Positions 55,212 to 63,956 of a stretch of DNA of 64,000 bases are shown in pieces. The DNA is from an uncultured Peptoniphilaceae bacterium. GTDB lineage: Bacteria > Bacillota > Clostridia > Tissierellales > Peptoniphilaceae. Position 1 is the first letter of the stretch, and every line of letters begins with the position of its first letter. The notes below the pieces were generated by a model. That model saw nothing but the letters and a program-made list of their open reading frames with translations, was not told the DNA's origin and searched no databases. The position numbers were made by a program, and so were the translations under genes. The stretch lies in assembly GCA_943912255.1 (NCBI GenBank), contig CALTTP010000001.1:248001-312000 (forward strand), in the 5' to 3' direction.

Positions 55212-55958
55212 ATGTTAAAGATAGAAACGGATTATTTTAGCGGTCCCTTTGACCTATTATTGACTTTGATTGAAAAAAATAAAATAGATATTTATACTGT
55301 CAAGTTAAGTGACATTACAGAGGAATTCCTTCAAGAAGTTGAAGAATTGAAGGAAGTAAACCCGGAAAATCTAGCGGACTTCATCTTCCTAGCAAGTGCT
55401 TTATTGGAGATTAAGTCAAAAAAACTCCTACCTAAAAATGAGTTTTTAGATGAAGAGGAAGAAATCACTGAAGAGATGATACTCACTAGGCTAAGGGAAT
55501 ATAAAAAATTCAAAGAGTTATCTTTAAAACTTAAAAAATTCAAAGATAAGGCGGACATGTCATATCCTAAATTACAGGAAGATCTGTCCGGCTTTTTTGA
55601 GACCAAGCCAACTAATGAAGTAATTGGGGATTCTGATATTTTGTTAGGGGAACTATTTAAAGTTTTAAATAGAATAGAAAAGGGAAAGAAGAATCTAGAA
55701 AAATTTGAAGTTCTTCAAAAAGAAGAGTTTTCCGTAGATGAATATATGGGCATTGTTAGAGGAAAGCTTAAAAAAGGTGAAAAGACCAAGTTTTCTAGCC
55801 TTATTAGAGAGTCTATGGGAGTAGGAGAATTGGTGACCATTTTTCTATCCATATTAGAATTGTTAAAGATCAATGTTGTTAGGTTGTTTCAAAAGGAGAA
55901 CTTTGAAGAAATATTTATAGAATTAAGGTGTGATGATGAATTACAAATCCATAATTGA
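55212..55958 (+). CDS. scpA: Segregation and condensation protein A
   Basis: The kleisin of the SMC complex, 248 aa. The N-terminal domain ([33 protein letters not shown]) binds the SMC neck, the middle binds ScpB, and the C-terminal winged helix ([22 protein letters not shown]) binds the SMC cap. It overlaps scpB by 23 bases, so the ratio of the two is set by coupling. Confidence 0.95.
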   Translation: MLKIETDYFSGPFDLLLTLIEKNKIDIYTVKLSDITEEFLQEVEELKEVNPENLADFIFLASALLEIKSKKLLPKNEFLDEEEEITEEMILTRLREYKKFKELSLKLKKFKDKADMSYPKLQEDLSGFFETKPTNEVIGDSDILLGELFKVLNRIEKGKKNLEKFEVLQKEEFSVDEYMGIVRGKLKKGEKTKFSSLIRESMGVGELVTIFLSILELLKINVVRLFQKENFEEIFIELRCDDELQIHN

Positions 55959-56478
55959 ATCATTATTATATATTTGGGGGGAACCTCTCTCCCACAAAGA
56001 TATGGCTAAGATACTTGAACTAACTCCAGGAGAAACCAAAAAGATTTTAAATGAGATGATCCTCGAATCTAAGTCAGATAATAGAGGGATTGAACTAAAG
56101 CAGTATGGAGATAGTTATCAATATGTTACGAAGGAATGTAATCATGAATTTGTACAAAAATTGGTCAACAGAAATGAAAATAGAAGAATTACAAATTCCT
56201 CTATGGAAGTTTTATCTATAATCGCTTATAAACAGCCTATTACAAGGATTGAAATAGAGGAAATACGGGGAGTAAAATCCTCTGGACCCATTGACACTTT
56301 AGTTAGTAGGGATTTGATTAAAGAGGTTGGCAGGTTGGAACAAATAGGAAGACCTATTCTCTATGGTACTACGGAAGAGTTCTTAAGGGTATTTGACTTG
56401 AAAAATCTAAAAGAACTACCTCAAATTGAAGAGATTCAACAACTTTTTTTAGAGGTGGATAAAGATGAGAATCAATAA
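55936..56478 (+). CDS. scpB: Segregation and condensation protein B
   Basis: A 180-aa dimeric partner of ScpA with two winged-helix domains: [23 protein letters not shown] and [36 protein letters not shown] chose ATG 55936, spaced 5 bases from AAGGTG; the GTG 55930 and ATG 55933 are too close to that site. spmA and spmB, which often follow in spore formers, are replaced here directly by rluB. Confidence 0.94.
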   Translation: MNYKSIIESLLYIWGEPLSHKDMAKILELTPGETKKILNEMILESKSDNRGIELKQYGDSYQYVTKECNHEFVQKLVNRNENRRITNSSMEVLSIIAYKQPITRIEIEEIRGVKSSGPIDTLVSRDLIKEVGRLEQIGRPILYGTTEEFLRVFDLKNLKELPQIEEIQQLFLEVDKDENQ

Positions 56479-57154
56479 ATTTTTAGCTCATAGTGGAATT
56501 TGCTCCAGAAGAAAAGCTGACCTACTCATTGAAGAAGGTCGGGTTAAAGTCAATGGTAAAAAAGTTGAGGAATTAGGTTTAGATATTTCTAAATTTGATA
56601 TTGTGGAAGTAGATAATAAGAAAATAGAGCCCGTAAATCAATATGAATACTATTTATTAAATAAACCTATGGGATATGTGTCCACTGTTACTGATCCCCA
56701 TGCTGAAAAAACCGTTCTGGATTTAATAGATTCCAATACTAGACTCTATCCTGTTGGAAGATTGGATAAGGATAGTAGAGGACTTATACTTATAACCAAC
56801 GATGGGGATTTAACCTATAAATTAACCCATCCTAAAAAGGATATTTTTAAAACTTATCAAGTAAACTTGGACAAGAAACCTAGTAAGAAGAATATAGTCC
56901 AACTTATTAACGGGATTCCAATGGATGGATTTATGACGAAAAGGTGTAAGATTAAAAAAATAGACGATTTCAATTACCTAATATCTATTTCCGAAGGTAG
57001 AAATAGGCAAGTTCGAAGGATGTTTAAGTATATTGGATGTAATGTGCTAGACTTAAAGAGAGTAGGGATAGGTAAAATTTCTGATAAGAAGTTAAAAGAA
57101 GGTAAATACAGAAAGTTGTCTGTAGATGAAATAAGATATTTAAGGAGTTTATAA
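56465..57154 (+). CDS. rluB: 23S rRNA pseudouridine synthase RluB family
   Basis: A pseudouridine synthase of the RsuA/RluB/RluE/RluF group, 229 aa. The N-terminal S4 RNA-binding domain is [31 protein letters not shown]. The catalytic aspartate lies in [17 protein letters not shown] near residue 100, and the C-terminal part has [11 protein letters not shown]. Location after scpB matches Bacillus rluB, so 23S U2605-type modification is likely. It overlaps scpB by 14 bases. Confidence 0.93.
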   Translation: MRINKFLAHSGICSRRKADLLIEEGRVKVNGKKVEELGLDISKFDIVEVDNKKIEPVNQYEYYLLNKPMGYVSTVTDPHAEKTVLDLIDSNTRLYPVGRLDKDSRGLILITNDGDLTYKLTHPKKDIFKTYQVNLDKKPSKKNIVQLINGIPMDGFMTKRCKIKKIDDFNYLISISEGRNRQVRRMFKYIGCNVLDLKRVGIGKISDKKLKEGKYRKLSVDEIRYLRSL

Positions 57155-57519
57155 TGCTAGTAGTAAAGGATTCAAGTCCAAAGGACTTAAAATATATAAA
57201 AGAAAAGTTTAATATAGAGTTTAGTCTTGACTACAATTCTCCTGAAATATTCTTTACGATTTTAGATGATAAAGAGATTATTGGATATTCTAGACTTGTC
57301 ATCAATGATAATAAACCTTATCTTGCGGATTTAATAGTTGAAGGAGATTATGGATTTTATGATATGGATTTTTTCTTAAAAGCCACTGCTTCCAAAGTAT
57401 TGGACTTGGGCTTTGAATATCTTTATTTTAATTATATTGAAAAACTTGAAAAAATACTTATAAATTCTCCAGCTTATATACCAGATCTATTAAAGGGGAA
57501 TTGTTCTAAAAATGTTTAA
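57154..57519 (+). CDS. Small protein of unknown function, GNAT-like
   Basis: I do not recognise this 121-aa protein with certainty. Residues 35-90 (IFFTILDDKEIIGYSRLVINDNKPYLADLIVEGDY, then FLKATASKVLDLGFEYLYF) have the strand and helix pattern of a small acetyltransferase fold, but the acetyl-CoA loop (Q/R-x-x-G-x-G/A) is not evident. A binding-only or degenerate GNAT is possible. It starts in the rluB stop (TAATG) and overlaps mnmM by 8 bases, so it belongs to this translation-related cluster. Confidence 0.7.
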   Translation: MLVVKDSSPKDLKYIKEKFNIEFSLDYNSPEIFFTILDDKEIIGYSRLVINDNKPYLADLIVEGDYGFYDMDFFLKATASKVLDLGFEYLYFNYIEKLEKILINSPAYIPDLLKGNCSKNV

Positions 57520-58069
57520 AAATTGTATTGGTTTATTGGATACGATGTTAAGGGAATATGAAAAGAAAAATTTAGTTGTTTGCGATTTAACTCTTGGCAA
57601 TGGAAATGATTTAAGAAAGGTCTATAATATTCTTGGCCCTGGGAGTAAATTATATGGTTTTGATATTCAGCCAATTAGCATTGAAAATACAATGACACTT
57701 TTTAATGATGAAGAATTGGAAAATATTAATCTTATCTTAGATAGTCATGAAAATGTTAAAAAATACGTAAGAGAAAAGGTAGATATCGGTATATATAACC
57801 TGGGGTATTTGCCAGGTGGGAATAAAAAAATTATTACAAATTATAAAAAGGTATTGATTAGCCTAGAAAATTTATTAGATTTACTAAATATCGGTGGGAA
57901 AATCTTTATAACCTTTTATCCAGGTCATAGTTCTGGAATGGAAGAATCAAAACATATTCAAGAATTTCTTAAAAGTTTAGATCAAAAAATATATGAAATC
58001 TTAAAATTTGATTTTATCAATCAAGTTAATAATCCGCCATTTTTAATTACATTGGAGAAGATTAAATGA
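57512..58069 (+). CDS. mnmM: tRNA mnm5s2U34-type methyltransferase MnmM (YtqB family)
   Basis: A class I AdoMet methyltransferase of 185 aa. It has the motif I region VVCDLTLGNGNDLRK, the acidic GFDIQP loop and the family motif NLGYLPGGNKKI. YtqB/MnmM methylates the wobble uridine of some tRNAs in Firmicutes. The assignment rests on the NLGYLPGG motif. It overlaps the next gene by 4 bases (ATGA). Confidence 0.85.
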   Translation: MFKNCIGLLDTMLREYEKKNLVVCDLTLGNGNDLRKVYNILGPGSKLYGFDIQPISIENTMTLFNDEELENINLILDSHENVKKYVREKVDIGIYNLGYLPGGNKKIITNYKKVLISLENLLDLLNIGGKIFITFYPGHSSGMEESKHIQEFLKSLDQKIYEILKFDFINQVNNPPFLITLEKIK

Positions 58070-59301
58070 AAAAAATTATCATCCTAGGTGGAGGGCCAGC
58101 AGGAATGATGGCAGCTCTTGAAGCAAAAACTGAAGACAATAAAGTCACCTTAATTGAGAAAAATGAAAAATTAGGTAAAAAACTCTACATTACTGGGAAG
58201 GGAAGATGTAATATAACAAATTACAAGGATATTTCCGAATTTTTTCCTGAGATGAATAGAAATGAAAAATTTCTATATTCTTCATTTTATTCCTTTACAA
58301 ATTTAGACATATTAAACCTCTTATCTCAAAATGGATTAGAATATAAGGTTGAACGAGGAGACAGAGTTTTTCCAAAATCTGATAAATCCTCGGATGTTAT
58401 TAAAACCTTTAAAAAGATTCTTATTGAAAAGGGGATTTCCCTAGTTTTTAATCAGAATATCAACTACATTGAAAAGAGAAATTCCAAGTTTTATCTTTAT
58501 GGTAAAGATGAAAAATTTAGTTGTGACTATTTAGTGGTGGCAACGGGAGGACTATCCTATGAGGCCACTGGATCAACAGGAGACGGATATAAATTTGCAA
58601 AGAACTTTGGTATTGATGTTACTGAACTTTACCCTGGTTTAGTTGGTCTTAACTTAAAAGGGGATAGGCATAAAAAACTAATGGGTGTGAATTTAAAAAA
58701 TGTTGAAGTAAGTCTATTAAAAAATGACAAAATTTACAAGAGTGAATTTGGTGAGGCACTATTTACCCATTTTGGAATTTCTGGTCCAACAATTCTTCGT
58801 CTTTCATCTGCCATCTATCCAAGTTCCAATTACACTATTTCCATTGATTTAAAGCCAGGTTTGAATAATAATCAATTAGATGATAGAATAAATCGGGATT
58901 TCAAAAAATATTTGAACAAAGATGTGGAGAACGGGTTAAAAGATCTTTTAATAAAGAGTTTAATAGAACCTATTCTAGAAGTTGCCAAAATTCAAAAGGA
59001 TAAAAAAATTAACCAAATCACAAAAGAAGAAAGACAAAGGTTGGTTAACTGTATAAAGAAATTTGAATTTGAAGTTTCAGGTCTAAGAGACTTTGAAGAG
59101 GCTATTATAACAAGAGGTGGCATAGATGTAAATGAGATAGATTCCTCAACTATGGAGTCAAAAAAGGTTGAGAACTTATACTTTGCCGGAGAAGTCTTAG
59201 ACGTGGATGCTTTTACTGGTGGTTTTAATTTACAAATAGCTTACTCTACAGGTTTTCTTGCAGGTAATTCAATAAAGGAAAAGATAAATGATAATAAATA
59301 A
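58066..59301 (+). CDS. HI0933-family FAD-dependent oxidoreductase
   Basis: A 411-aa flavoprotein of the YhiN/HI0933 group. FAD is bound by IILGGGPAGMMAALEAK (4-20); further landmarks are EKLGKKLYITGKGRCNITNY, VVATGGLSYEATGSTGDGY and the C-terminal YFAGEVLDVDAFTGGFNLQIAYSTG. The substrate is unknown. Linkage to cmk is common in Clostridia. Its end overlaps cmk by 14 bases. Confidence 0.9.
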   Translation: MKKIIILGGGPAGMMAALEAKTEDNKVTLIEKNEKLGKKLYITGKGRCNITNYKDISEFFPEMNRNEKFLYSSFYSFTNLDILNLLSQNGLEYKVERGDRVFPKSDKSSDVIKTFKKILIEKGISLVFNQNINYIEKRNSKFYLYGKDEKFSCDYLVVATGGLSYEATGSTGDGYKFAKNFGIDVTELYPGLVGLNLKGDRHKKLMGVNLKNVEVSLLKNDKIYKSEFGEALFTHFGISGPTILRLSSAIYPSSNYTISIDLKPGLNNNQLDDRINRDFKKYLNKDVENGLKDLLIKSLIEPILEVAKIQKDKKINQITKEERQRLVNCIKKFEFEVSGLRDFEEAIITRGGIDVNEIDSSTMESKKVENLYFAGEVLDVDAFTGGFNLQIAYSTGFLAGNSIKEKINDNK

Positions 59302-60172
59302 TTCAAATTTTATGGATAAAAATACAAGAGAAGTAGCAGAAATGATTTTAGGGGAAATGGAAAAACTCCATGGCCAGTATGATGATTTTCTAGTGATTTT
59401 GCCTCAAAGCCAAAAAAGTGTTATAGAGTATCTAAATTCCTCGGGATTTGAAGGTTTTGTCACTGTATCAACCTTGGTAGACAAGGATAATACCGATATT
59501 TATATAGAAGGTTTTACTAGATATCCATTTGTAGTGGCAATAGATGGACCCTCTGCATCGGGGAAGAGCACAGTTGCCAAGGAAATTTCAAAAATATTAG
59601 ATATTGAATATTTGGATACGGGAGCTATGTATCGAGGTGTGACCTTATTCTTATTGGAAAATGGAATTGACATAGAAGAAGATGCAGTTAATAAAATAAT
59701 AGATACCATTATAGTAGATATACATGGGGATAAGGTGTTTTTAAATGGAAAAGGCGTTTCTAAGAAGATAAGAGGAGAGTTAGTTACTAAAAATGTTTCC
59801 AGAGTTTCAAAACTTGGGACCGTTCGCAACCATCTTGTAAATCAACAAAGAAAGATTGCCCAAGGCAAATCCATTGTATTAGATGGGAGAGATATTGGAA
59901 CTGTTGTATTTCCCAAGGCAGATTTCAAGTTCTTTATAACTGCATCTGTAGAGGAAAGGGCAAGACGAAGATTTAATGATAGTAAAAGCGCTTTAGATAA
60001 AGACTATAATTCTATTTTGATAGATCTTAAAAGAAGAGATGAAATCGACATGAATAGAGAGATTTCTCCTCTTAAAAAAGCTGAAGATGCAAGATTAATA
60101 GATAGCACTAATATGTCCTTAAAACAAGTGGTAGAAGAGATAATCACTATTATTAGAGGTGAAAATGTATAA
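59288..60172 (+). CDS. cmk: Cytidylate kinase with an N-terminal extension
   Basis: Phosphorylates CMP and dCMP with ATP. The kinase part begins near residue 82 with VVAIDGPSASGKST (P-loop 87-94), followed by LDTGAMYRGVTL, VLDGRDIGTVVFPKADFKFFITAS and RRDEIDMNRE. The normal Cmk is about 220 aa and starts just before the P-loop; this product is 294 aa. The extra 80 residues (helix-strand pattern) match no family I know. No ribosome binding site precedes GTG or TTG codons near the kinase start, so the fusion seems real. It overlaps plsC by 8 bases. Confidence 0.9.
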   Translation: MIINNSNFMDKNTREVAEMILGEMEKLHGQYDDFLVILPQSQKSVIEYLNSSGFEGFVTVSTLVDKDNTDIYIEGFTRYPFVVAIDGPSASGKSTVAKEISKILDIEYLDTGAMYRGVTLFLLENGIDIEEDAVNKIIDTIIVDIHGDKVFLNGKGVSKKIRGELVTKNVSRVSKLGTVRNHLVNQQRKIAQGKSIVLDGRDIGTVVFPKADFKFFITASVEERARRRFNDSKSALDKDYNSILIDLKRRDEIDMNREISPLKKAEDARLIDSTNMSLKQVVEEIITIIRGENV

Positions 60173-60734
60173 ATTTTTAAAAGTAGTAGTTGGTTTTTTT
60201 GTTAAAATTTTTTACAATTTAGAAATCTATGGGAAAGAAAATGTTCCTAAGGATCAAGCTTTAATCTTATGTGCCAATCATAAGAGTTTAATGGATCCTA
60301 TTGTCTTAGCAATATCCATGGATAGACAGGTACATTTTATGGGAAAAGAGGAACTTTGGGAAAATCCTATACTTAAATTTATTTTAGATAGAGTTGGTGC
60401 TTTTCCTGTGAATAGAACAAAATCGGATTTAAAAAGTATAAGAACTTCCATGTCAATTTTAAAAAGGGGAGAAGTTCTTGGTATATTTCCAGAGGGAACG
60501 AGAGTTAAATCCGTGTCTATTGAAAATATCAAAGAAGGCATAGGGATGTTATCTAATAGGAGTAATTCAATAATACAACCTGTCTATATCGATACTGAAT
60601 ACAAATTATTCAAACCTGTAAAAATTTACTTTAGGGATAGGGTAAACCCATTGGACTTTAAAGATTTTGGCAGGGATATAAATAGGGAAATTACAAAAGC
60701 AGTTTATTATAAAATATATGATGTTGAGGAGTGA
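60165..60734 (+). CDS. plsC: 1-acylglycerol-3-phosphate acyltransferase
   Basis: Makes phosphatidic acid from lysophosphatidic acid, the step after PlsY. The 189 aa have a hydrophobic N-terminus (FLKVVVGFFVKIFYNL), the acyltransferase motif NHKSLMDP with H39 and D44, and GIFPEGTR near residue 107. I chose ATG 60165, 5 bases after AGAGG; a GTG at 60159 overlaps that site. Confidence 0.93.
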   Translation: MYKFLKVVVGFFVKIFYNLEIYGKENVPKDQALILCANHKSLMDPIVLAISMDRQVHFMGKEELWENPILKFILDRVGAFPVNRTKSDLKSIRTSMSILKRGEVLGIFPEGTRVKSVSIENIKEGIGMLSNRSNSIIQPVYIDTEYKLFKPVKIYFRDRVNPLDFKDFGRDINREITKAVYYKIYDVEE

Positions 60735-60736
60735 TT

Positions 60737-62773
60737 ATGCAAATTTTTATTGCAGAAAATTCGGGATTTTGTTTTGGGGTTAAAAGAGCTATAGAAAATT
60801 CCGAAAAAGTACTAGAGTCTGGAATAAAAACAATTACAACAGGTGATATAATCCACAACCATCAAGAAGTCAACCGACTTAGAGATATGGGGTTGGTCAT
60901 TGATTCAAATCCTAAGGAGGTTCAAGAGGATACTAATTTGATTATAAGGGCCCATGGGGAGTCCTTAAACAAAAGAAAAGAGTATAATAGATTAGGTTAC
61001 AATGTTGTAGATTGTACATGTCCAGTGCTCTTGAATATTTATAAGCAAATTCAAAAGGCAGAAGAGGATGGATATACTATTGTAATAATTGGGAATAAAG
61101 ATCATCCTGAAATTATAGCTATGGCGGGACATTTAAAAAACAGACCTATAATAGTTAATTCAAAAGAAGAAGCTAAAGAAATAAAAAACTTAAAAAATTT
61201 ATTTGTGGTTTCTCAAACTACAAATATTCACGAGAAATTTTTTGAATTATCTGATATAATAAAGGGTAGCAATACTAATGTATTGATAAAAAACACGATA
61301 TGCAATGCAACAAAGAATAGACAACAGGCGACTATTGAACTTGCAAAAAAAGTTGACGCAATGGTCGTTATAGGAGGAAGAACAAGTTCAAATACTAACA
61401 AGCTCTTTGAATTGTCCAAAAAGCATTGTAAAAATACATTTATGATTGAGACCATAGATGATTTATCTTTACAAGAGGTATGTAAATATAATAGAATAGG
61501 AATTACGGCAGGTGCGTCCACACCTGCTTGGATAATTGAGGAGGTTGTTCAAGTAATGGATAATTACAGCAAAGATGAGTTTATGGAACAAGTAGAGGGT
61601 AGTATTACTAAGATATACCCAAAAGATGTGGTTAAAGGTAGCGTTATTTACGTTACTGATTCTGAAGTTATGGTAAATATTGGTTACACTTCAGACGGAA
61701 TTATTAAGCAAGATGAGCTTTCAACAGATCCAGATGTTAAGCCAAGAGATCTTTTTACAGAAGGTCAAGAAGTTGAAGTATATGTTATAAAATTAGATGA
61801 TGGTGAAGGAAATGTTGTTCTTTCTACTAGAAGAGTTGAAGGCTTAAAAAATTGGAGAAAGCTTGTAGAGATATCTGAAAATGATGGTACAGTTGAAGCT
61901 ACAATTACTAAGGAAGTAAAGGGTGGTCTATTGGCAACTGTATTTGATATCAACGCATTTATTCCAGGATCTCAAGTTGCTACTACTTATGTTAAGGACT
62001 TATCTCCTTATGTTGGGCAAACTTTAGAATGTAAAATTATTAACGTAGATGAAAAGAAGAGAAGATTGGTTTTATCTAGAAGAGCTGTGGAAGAAGAAGA
62101 ACTTCAAAAGCAAATAGATAAGGCTTGGGAAAACATCGAAGTTGGTAAGGTAATAGAAGGTAGAGTTGAAAGATTAACTGATTTTGGAGCTTTTGTCGAC
62201 ATAGGAGGAGTAGATGGATTAATTCACATCTCTGATATTTCTTGGAAGAGAATTCAACATCCATCTGATGTTCTTAAAGTTGGCGATGAGATAGAAGTAA
62301 AGATTTTAAGGGCTAACAAAGAAAGAAATAGAATTTCTCTAGGTTTAAAACAATTGACTAAGAAGCCTTTCGAAGAGTTTATGGAAAATAATAAAGAAGG
62401 GGATATAGTCAAAGGAGAAGTAGTAAATCTATTAGATTTTGGTGCTTTTGTTAGACTTAAAGAAGGTGTAGAAGGTTTAGTTCACGTTTCACAAATAAGT
62501 TATGAACATGTGGAAAAACCATCTGATGAATTGAATATTGGTGATGAAATAGAAGTTAAGATTCTTGAAATTAGCCCTGATACAAAGAGAATAGCTTTGA
62601 GTATTAAGGAAACTAAAGAAAAACCAGAATCTAAACCAAGACCAGAACCAAAGAAAGTTCAAAAACCTAAACAAGAAAAAGCTCCTGAATATGAAAATCA
62701 AGAATTAGAGCATAACCTTGGTGATTTGATAGCTGCAAAGCTTGATGAAAACTCAGAAGAGGGTGAAGAATAA
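60737..62773 (+). CDS. ispH: IspH (HMBPP reductase) fused to four ribosomal S1 domains
   Basis: A 678-aa fusion. Residues 1-280 are 4-hydroxy-3-methylbut-2-enyl diphosphate reductase, the last step of the MEP isoprenoid pathway, with cluster cysteines C12, C93 (also C95 nearby) and C189. Residues from about 298 to 625 are four S1 RNA-binding repeats, with GRVERLTDFGAFVDIGGVDGLIHISDISW and GEVVNLLDFGAFVRLKEGVEGLVHVSQISY in the last two. The C-terminal tail is basic then acidic (KPRPEPKKVQKPKQEK). This fusion is known in Clostridia, where it may supply ribosomal protein S1 function. ATG 60737 is 5 bases after GAGGAG. Confidence 0.95.
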   Translation: MQIFIAENSGFCFGVKRAIENSEKVLESGIKTITTGDIIHNHQEVNRLRDMGLVIDSNPKEVQEDTNLIIRAHGESLNKRKEYNRLGYNVVDCTCPVLLNIYKQIQKAEEDGYTIVIIGNKDHPEIIAMAGHLKNRPIIVNSKEEAKEIKNLKNLFVVSQTTNIHEKFFELSDIIKGSNTNVLIKNTICNATKNRQQATIELAKKVDAMVVIGGRTSSNTNKLFELSKKHCKNTFMIETIDDLSLQEVCKYNRIGITAGASTPAWIIEEVVQVMDNYSKDEFMEQVEGSITKIYPKDVVKGSVIYVTDSEVMVNIGYTSDGIIKQDELSTDPDVKPRDLFTEGQEVEVYVIKLDDGEGNVVLSTRRVEGLKNWRKLVEISENDGTVEATITKEVKGGLLATVFDINAFIPGSQVATTYVKDLSPYVGQTLECKIINVDEKKRRLVLSRRAVEEEELQKQIDKAWENIEVGKVIEGRVERLTDFGAFVDIGGVDGLIHISDISWKRIQHPSDVLKVGDEIEVKILRANKERNRISLGLKQLTKKPFEEFMENNKEGDIVKGEVVNLLDFGAFVRLKEGVEGLVHVSQISYEHVEKPSDELNIGDEIEVKILEISPDTKRIALSIKETKEKPESKPRPEPKKVQKPKQEKAPEYENQELEHNLGDLIAAKLDENSEEGEE

Positions 62774-62775
62774 AT

Positions 62776-62808
62776 TAATTGGACATTCAAAATTTGAGTG
62801 TTGGATTA
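62776..62808 (+). repeat. Hairpin family copy D (after ispH/S1)
   Basis: Arms 62776-62789 and 62795-62808 pair over 14 positions with a G-G mismatch at position 6, as in copy A, and a few wobbles; the loop is AAAAT-type. It starts 2 bases after the stop codon and ends just before the terminator. Confidence 0.55.
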
Positions 62809-62811
62809 TTA

Positions 62812-62844
62812 CAAAAAAAGGTAGAGTTTACTCTATCTTTTTTT
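62812..62844 (+). terminator. Terminator of the argR-ispH operon
   Basis: An 8-bp stem AGGTAGAG/CTCTATCT (one wobble) with loop TTTA, extended by an A-run upstream and a T-run downstream (T to 62844). Confidence 0.88.
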
Positions 62845-62874
62845 ATTAATAGCTTTGGGGAAAAGATAGGGAAA

Positions 62875-62903
62875 ATGGGTATCTATGTTCATAGCGATGC
62901 CAT
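62875..62903 (+). promoter_or_regulatory. Hairpin just upstream of dgt
   Basis: An imperfect stem: ATGG/CCAT at the base and ATC-TAT with ATA-GAT above it, with small bulges. It ends 6 bases before the dgt ribosome binding site. Its role is unknown; no clear promoter is seen in 62845-62918. Confidence 0.3.
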
Positions 62904-62918
62904 TTTAGAGAGGTTGTT

Positions 62919-63941
62919 ATGAATACAAGAAAGATACAAGAGGAATTTGAAATTGAACATCTGTCCCCGTTTGCTTCTAAGAGCAAATTTGCAAAAAGGG
63001 AAATTGAAGAAACTAAGGATAATTTTCGTACATCTTATCAACGGGATAGGGATAGAATCATTCATTCAAAGTCATTTAGAAGGCTAAAACATAAAACCCA
63101 AGTCTATATTTCTCCAGAAAAGGACCATTATAGGACTAGGTTAACCCACACCTTAGAAGTGGCCCAGATTGCCAGAACCATTTCCAGAGCTTTAGGATTA
63201 AATGAGGATTTGACTGAGGCTATTGCCCTAGGTCATGATTTAGGCCATACCCCCTTTGGACATATGGGAGAGGATGCCCTTAGTCTGTTAAACCCCAAGG
63301 GTTTTAAACACTATGAGCAGTCTGCAAGAATAGTTGAATTTTTGGAGATTAGAAGGGGTAGTCCTGGACTAAATTTGACTAGAGAAGTAGTAGATGGGAT
63401 TAAAAATCATACTGGGGATAATCAGGCTAGTACTTTAGAAGGAAAGGTAATTAAATTTGCTGACAGAATAGCTTATATAAATCATGATATTGACGACTCT
63501 ATAAGAGCAGGGATTCTGTCAGAAGATGACCTTCCTAAAAATATAAGGGAAGAGTTTGGAAATTCTCCTTCAGAGAGAATTAATTCCATGGTTGTCAATG
63601 TAATAAATTCCAGTGCAGACTTAAATGATATTAAAATGGGAAAAAGAGAGTATGAGTTAATGCTGGAGCTAAGAAGTTTTATGTTTAATGCAGTCTATTT
63701 TAATCCAGTGGTCAAAGCTGATGAGGACAAGGCTAAAGAGCTTATTGAAAGATTGTACTCGTATTATTTAAAGAACTTTGATAGGTTACCTACTGAACAT
63801 TTACAAATCTATAGGATTTCACAAAAGCTTAAAGACTCGTCAAAGGAGGATATTGTCACTGATTATATTGCAGGAATGACGGATACTTTTGCCATTCAGG
63901 AATATAAGGAGATTTTTATTCCTAAACAATGGCATATTTAA
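62919..63941 (+). CDS. dgt: dGTP triphosphohydrolase-like HD protein
   Basis: A 340-aa HD-domain protein cleaving dNTPs to nucleosides and triphosphate. It has RDRDRIIHSKSFRRLKHKTQVYI, then YRTRLTHTLEVAQIAR (first metal His), and GHDLGHTPFGHMGEDAL (HD pair and catalytic His). The form of about 340 aa is the Firmicute and Bacteroidete type, whose nucleotide preference is often broader than dGTP. GAGGT precedes ATG 62919. Location before dnaG is typical. Confidence 0.93.
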   Translation: MNTRKIQEEFEIEHLSPFASKSKFAKREIEETKDNFRTSYQRDRDRIIHSKSFRRLKHKTQVYISPEKDHYRTRLTHTLEVAQIARTISRALGLNEDLTEAIALGHDLGHTPFGHMGEDALSLLNPKGFKHYEQSARIVEFLEIRRGSPGLNLTREVVDGIKNHTGDNQASTLEGKVIKFADRIAYINHDIDDSIRAGILSEDDLPKNIREEFGNSPSERINSMVVNVINSSADLNDIKMGKREYELMLELRSFMFNAVYFNPVVKADEDKAKELIERLYSYYLKNFDRLPTEHLQIYRISQKLKDSSKEDIVTDYIAGMTDTFAIQEYKEIFIPKQWHI

Positions 63942-63956
63942 TATAGTGGAGGAAAG

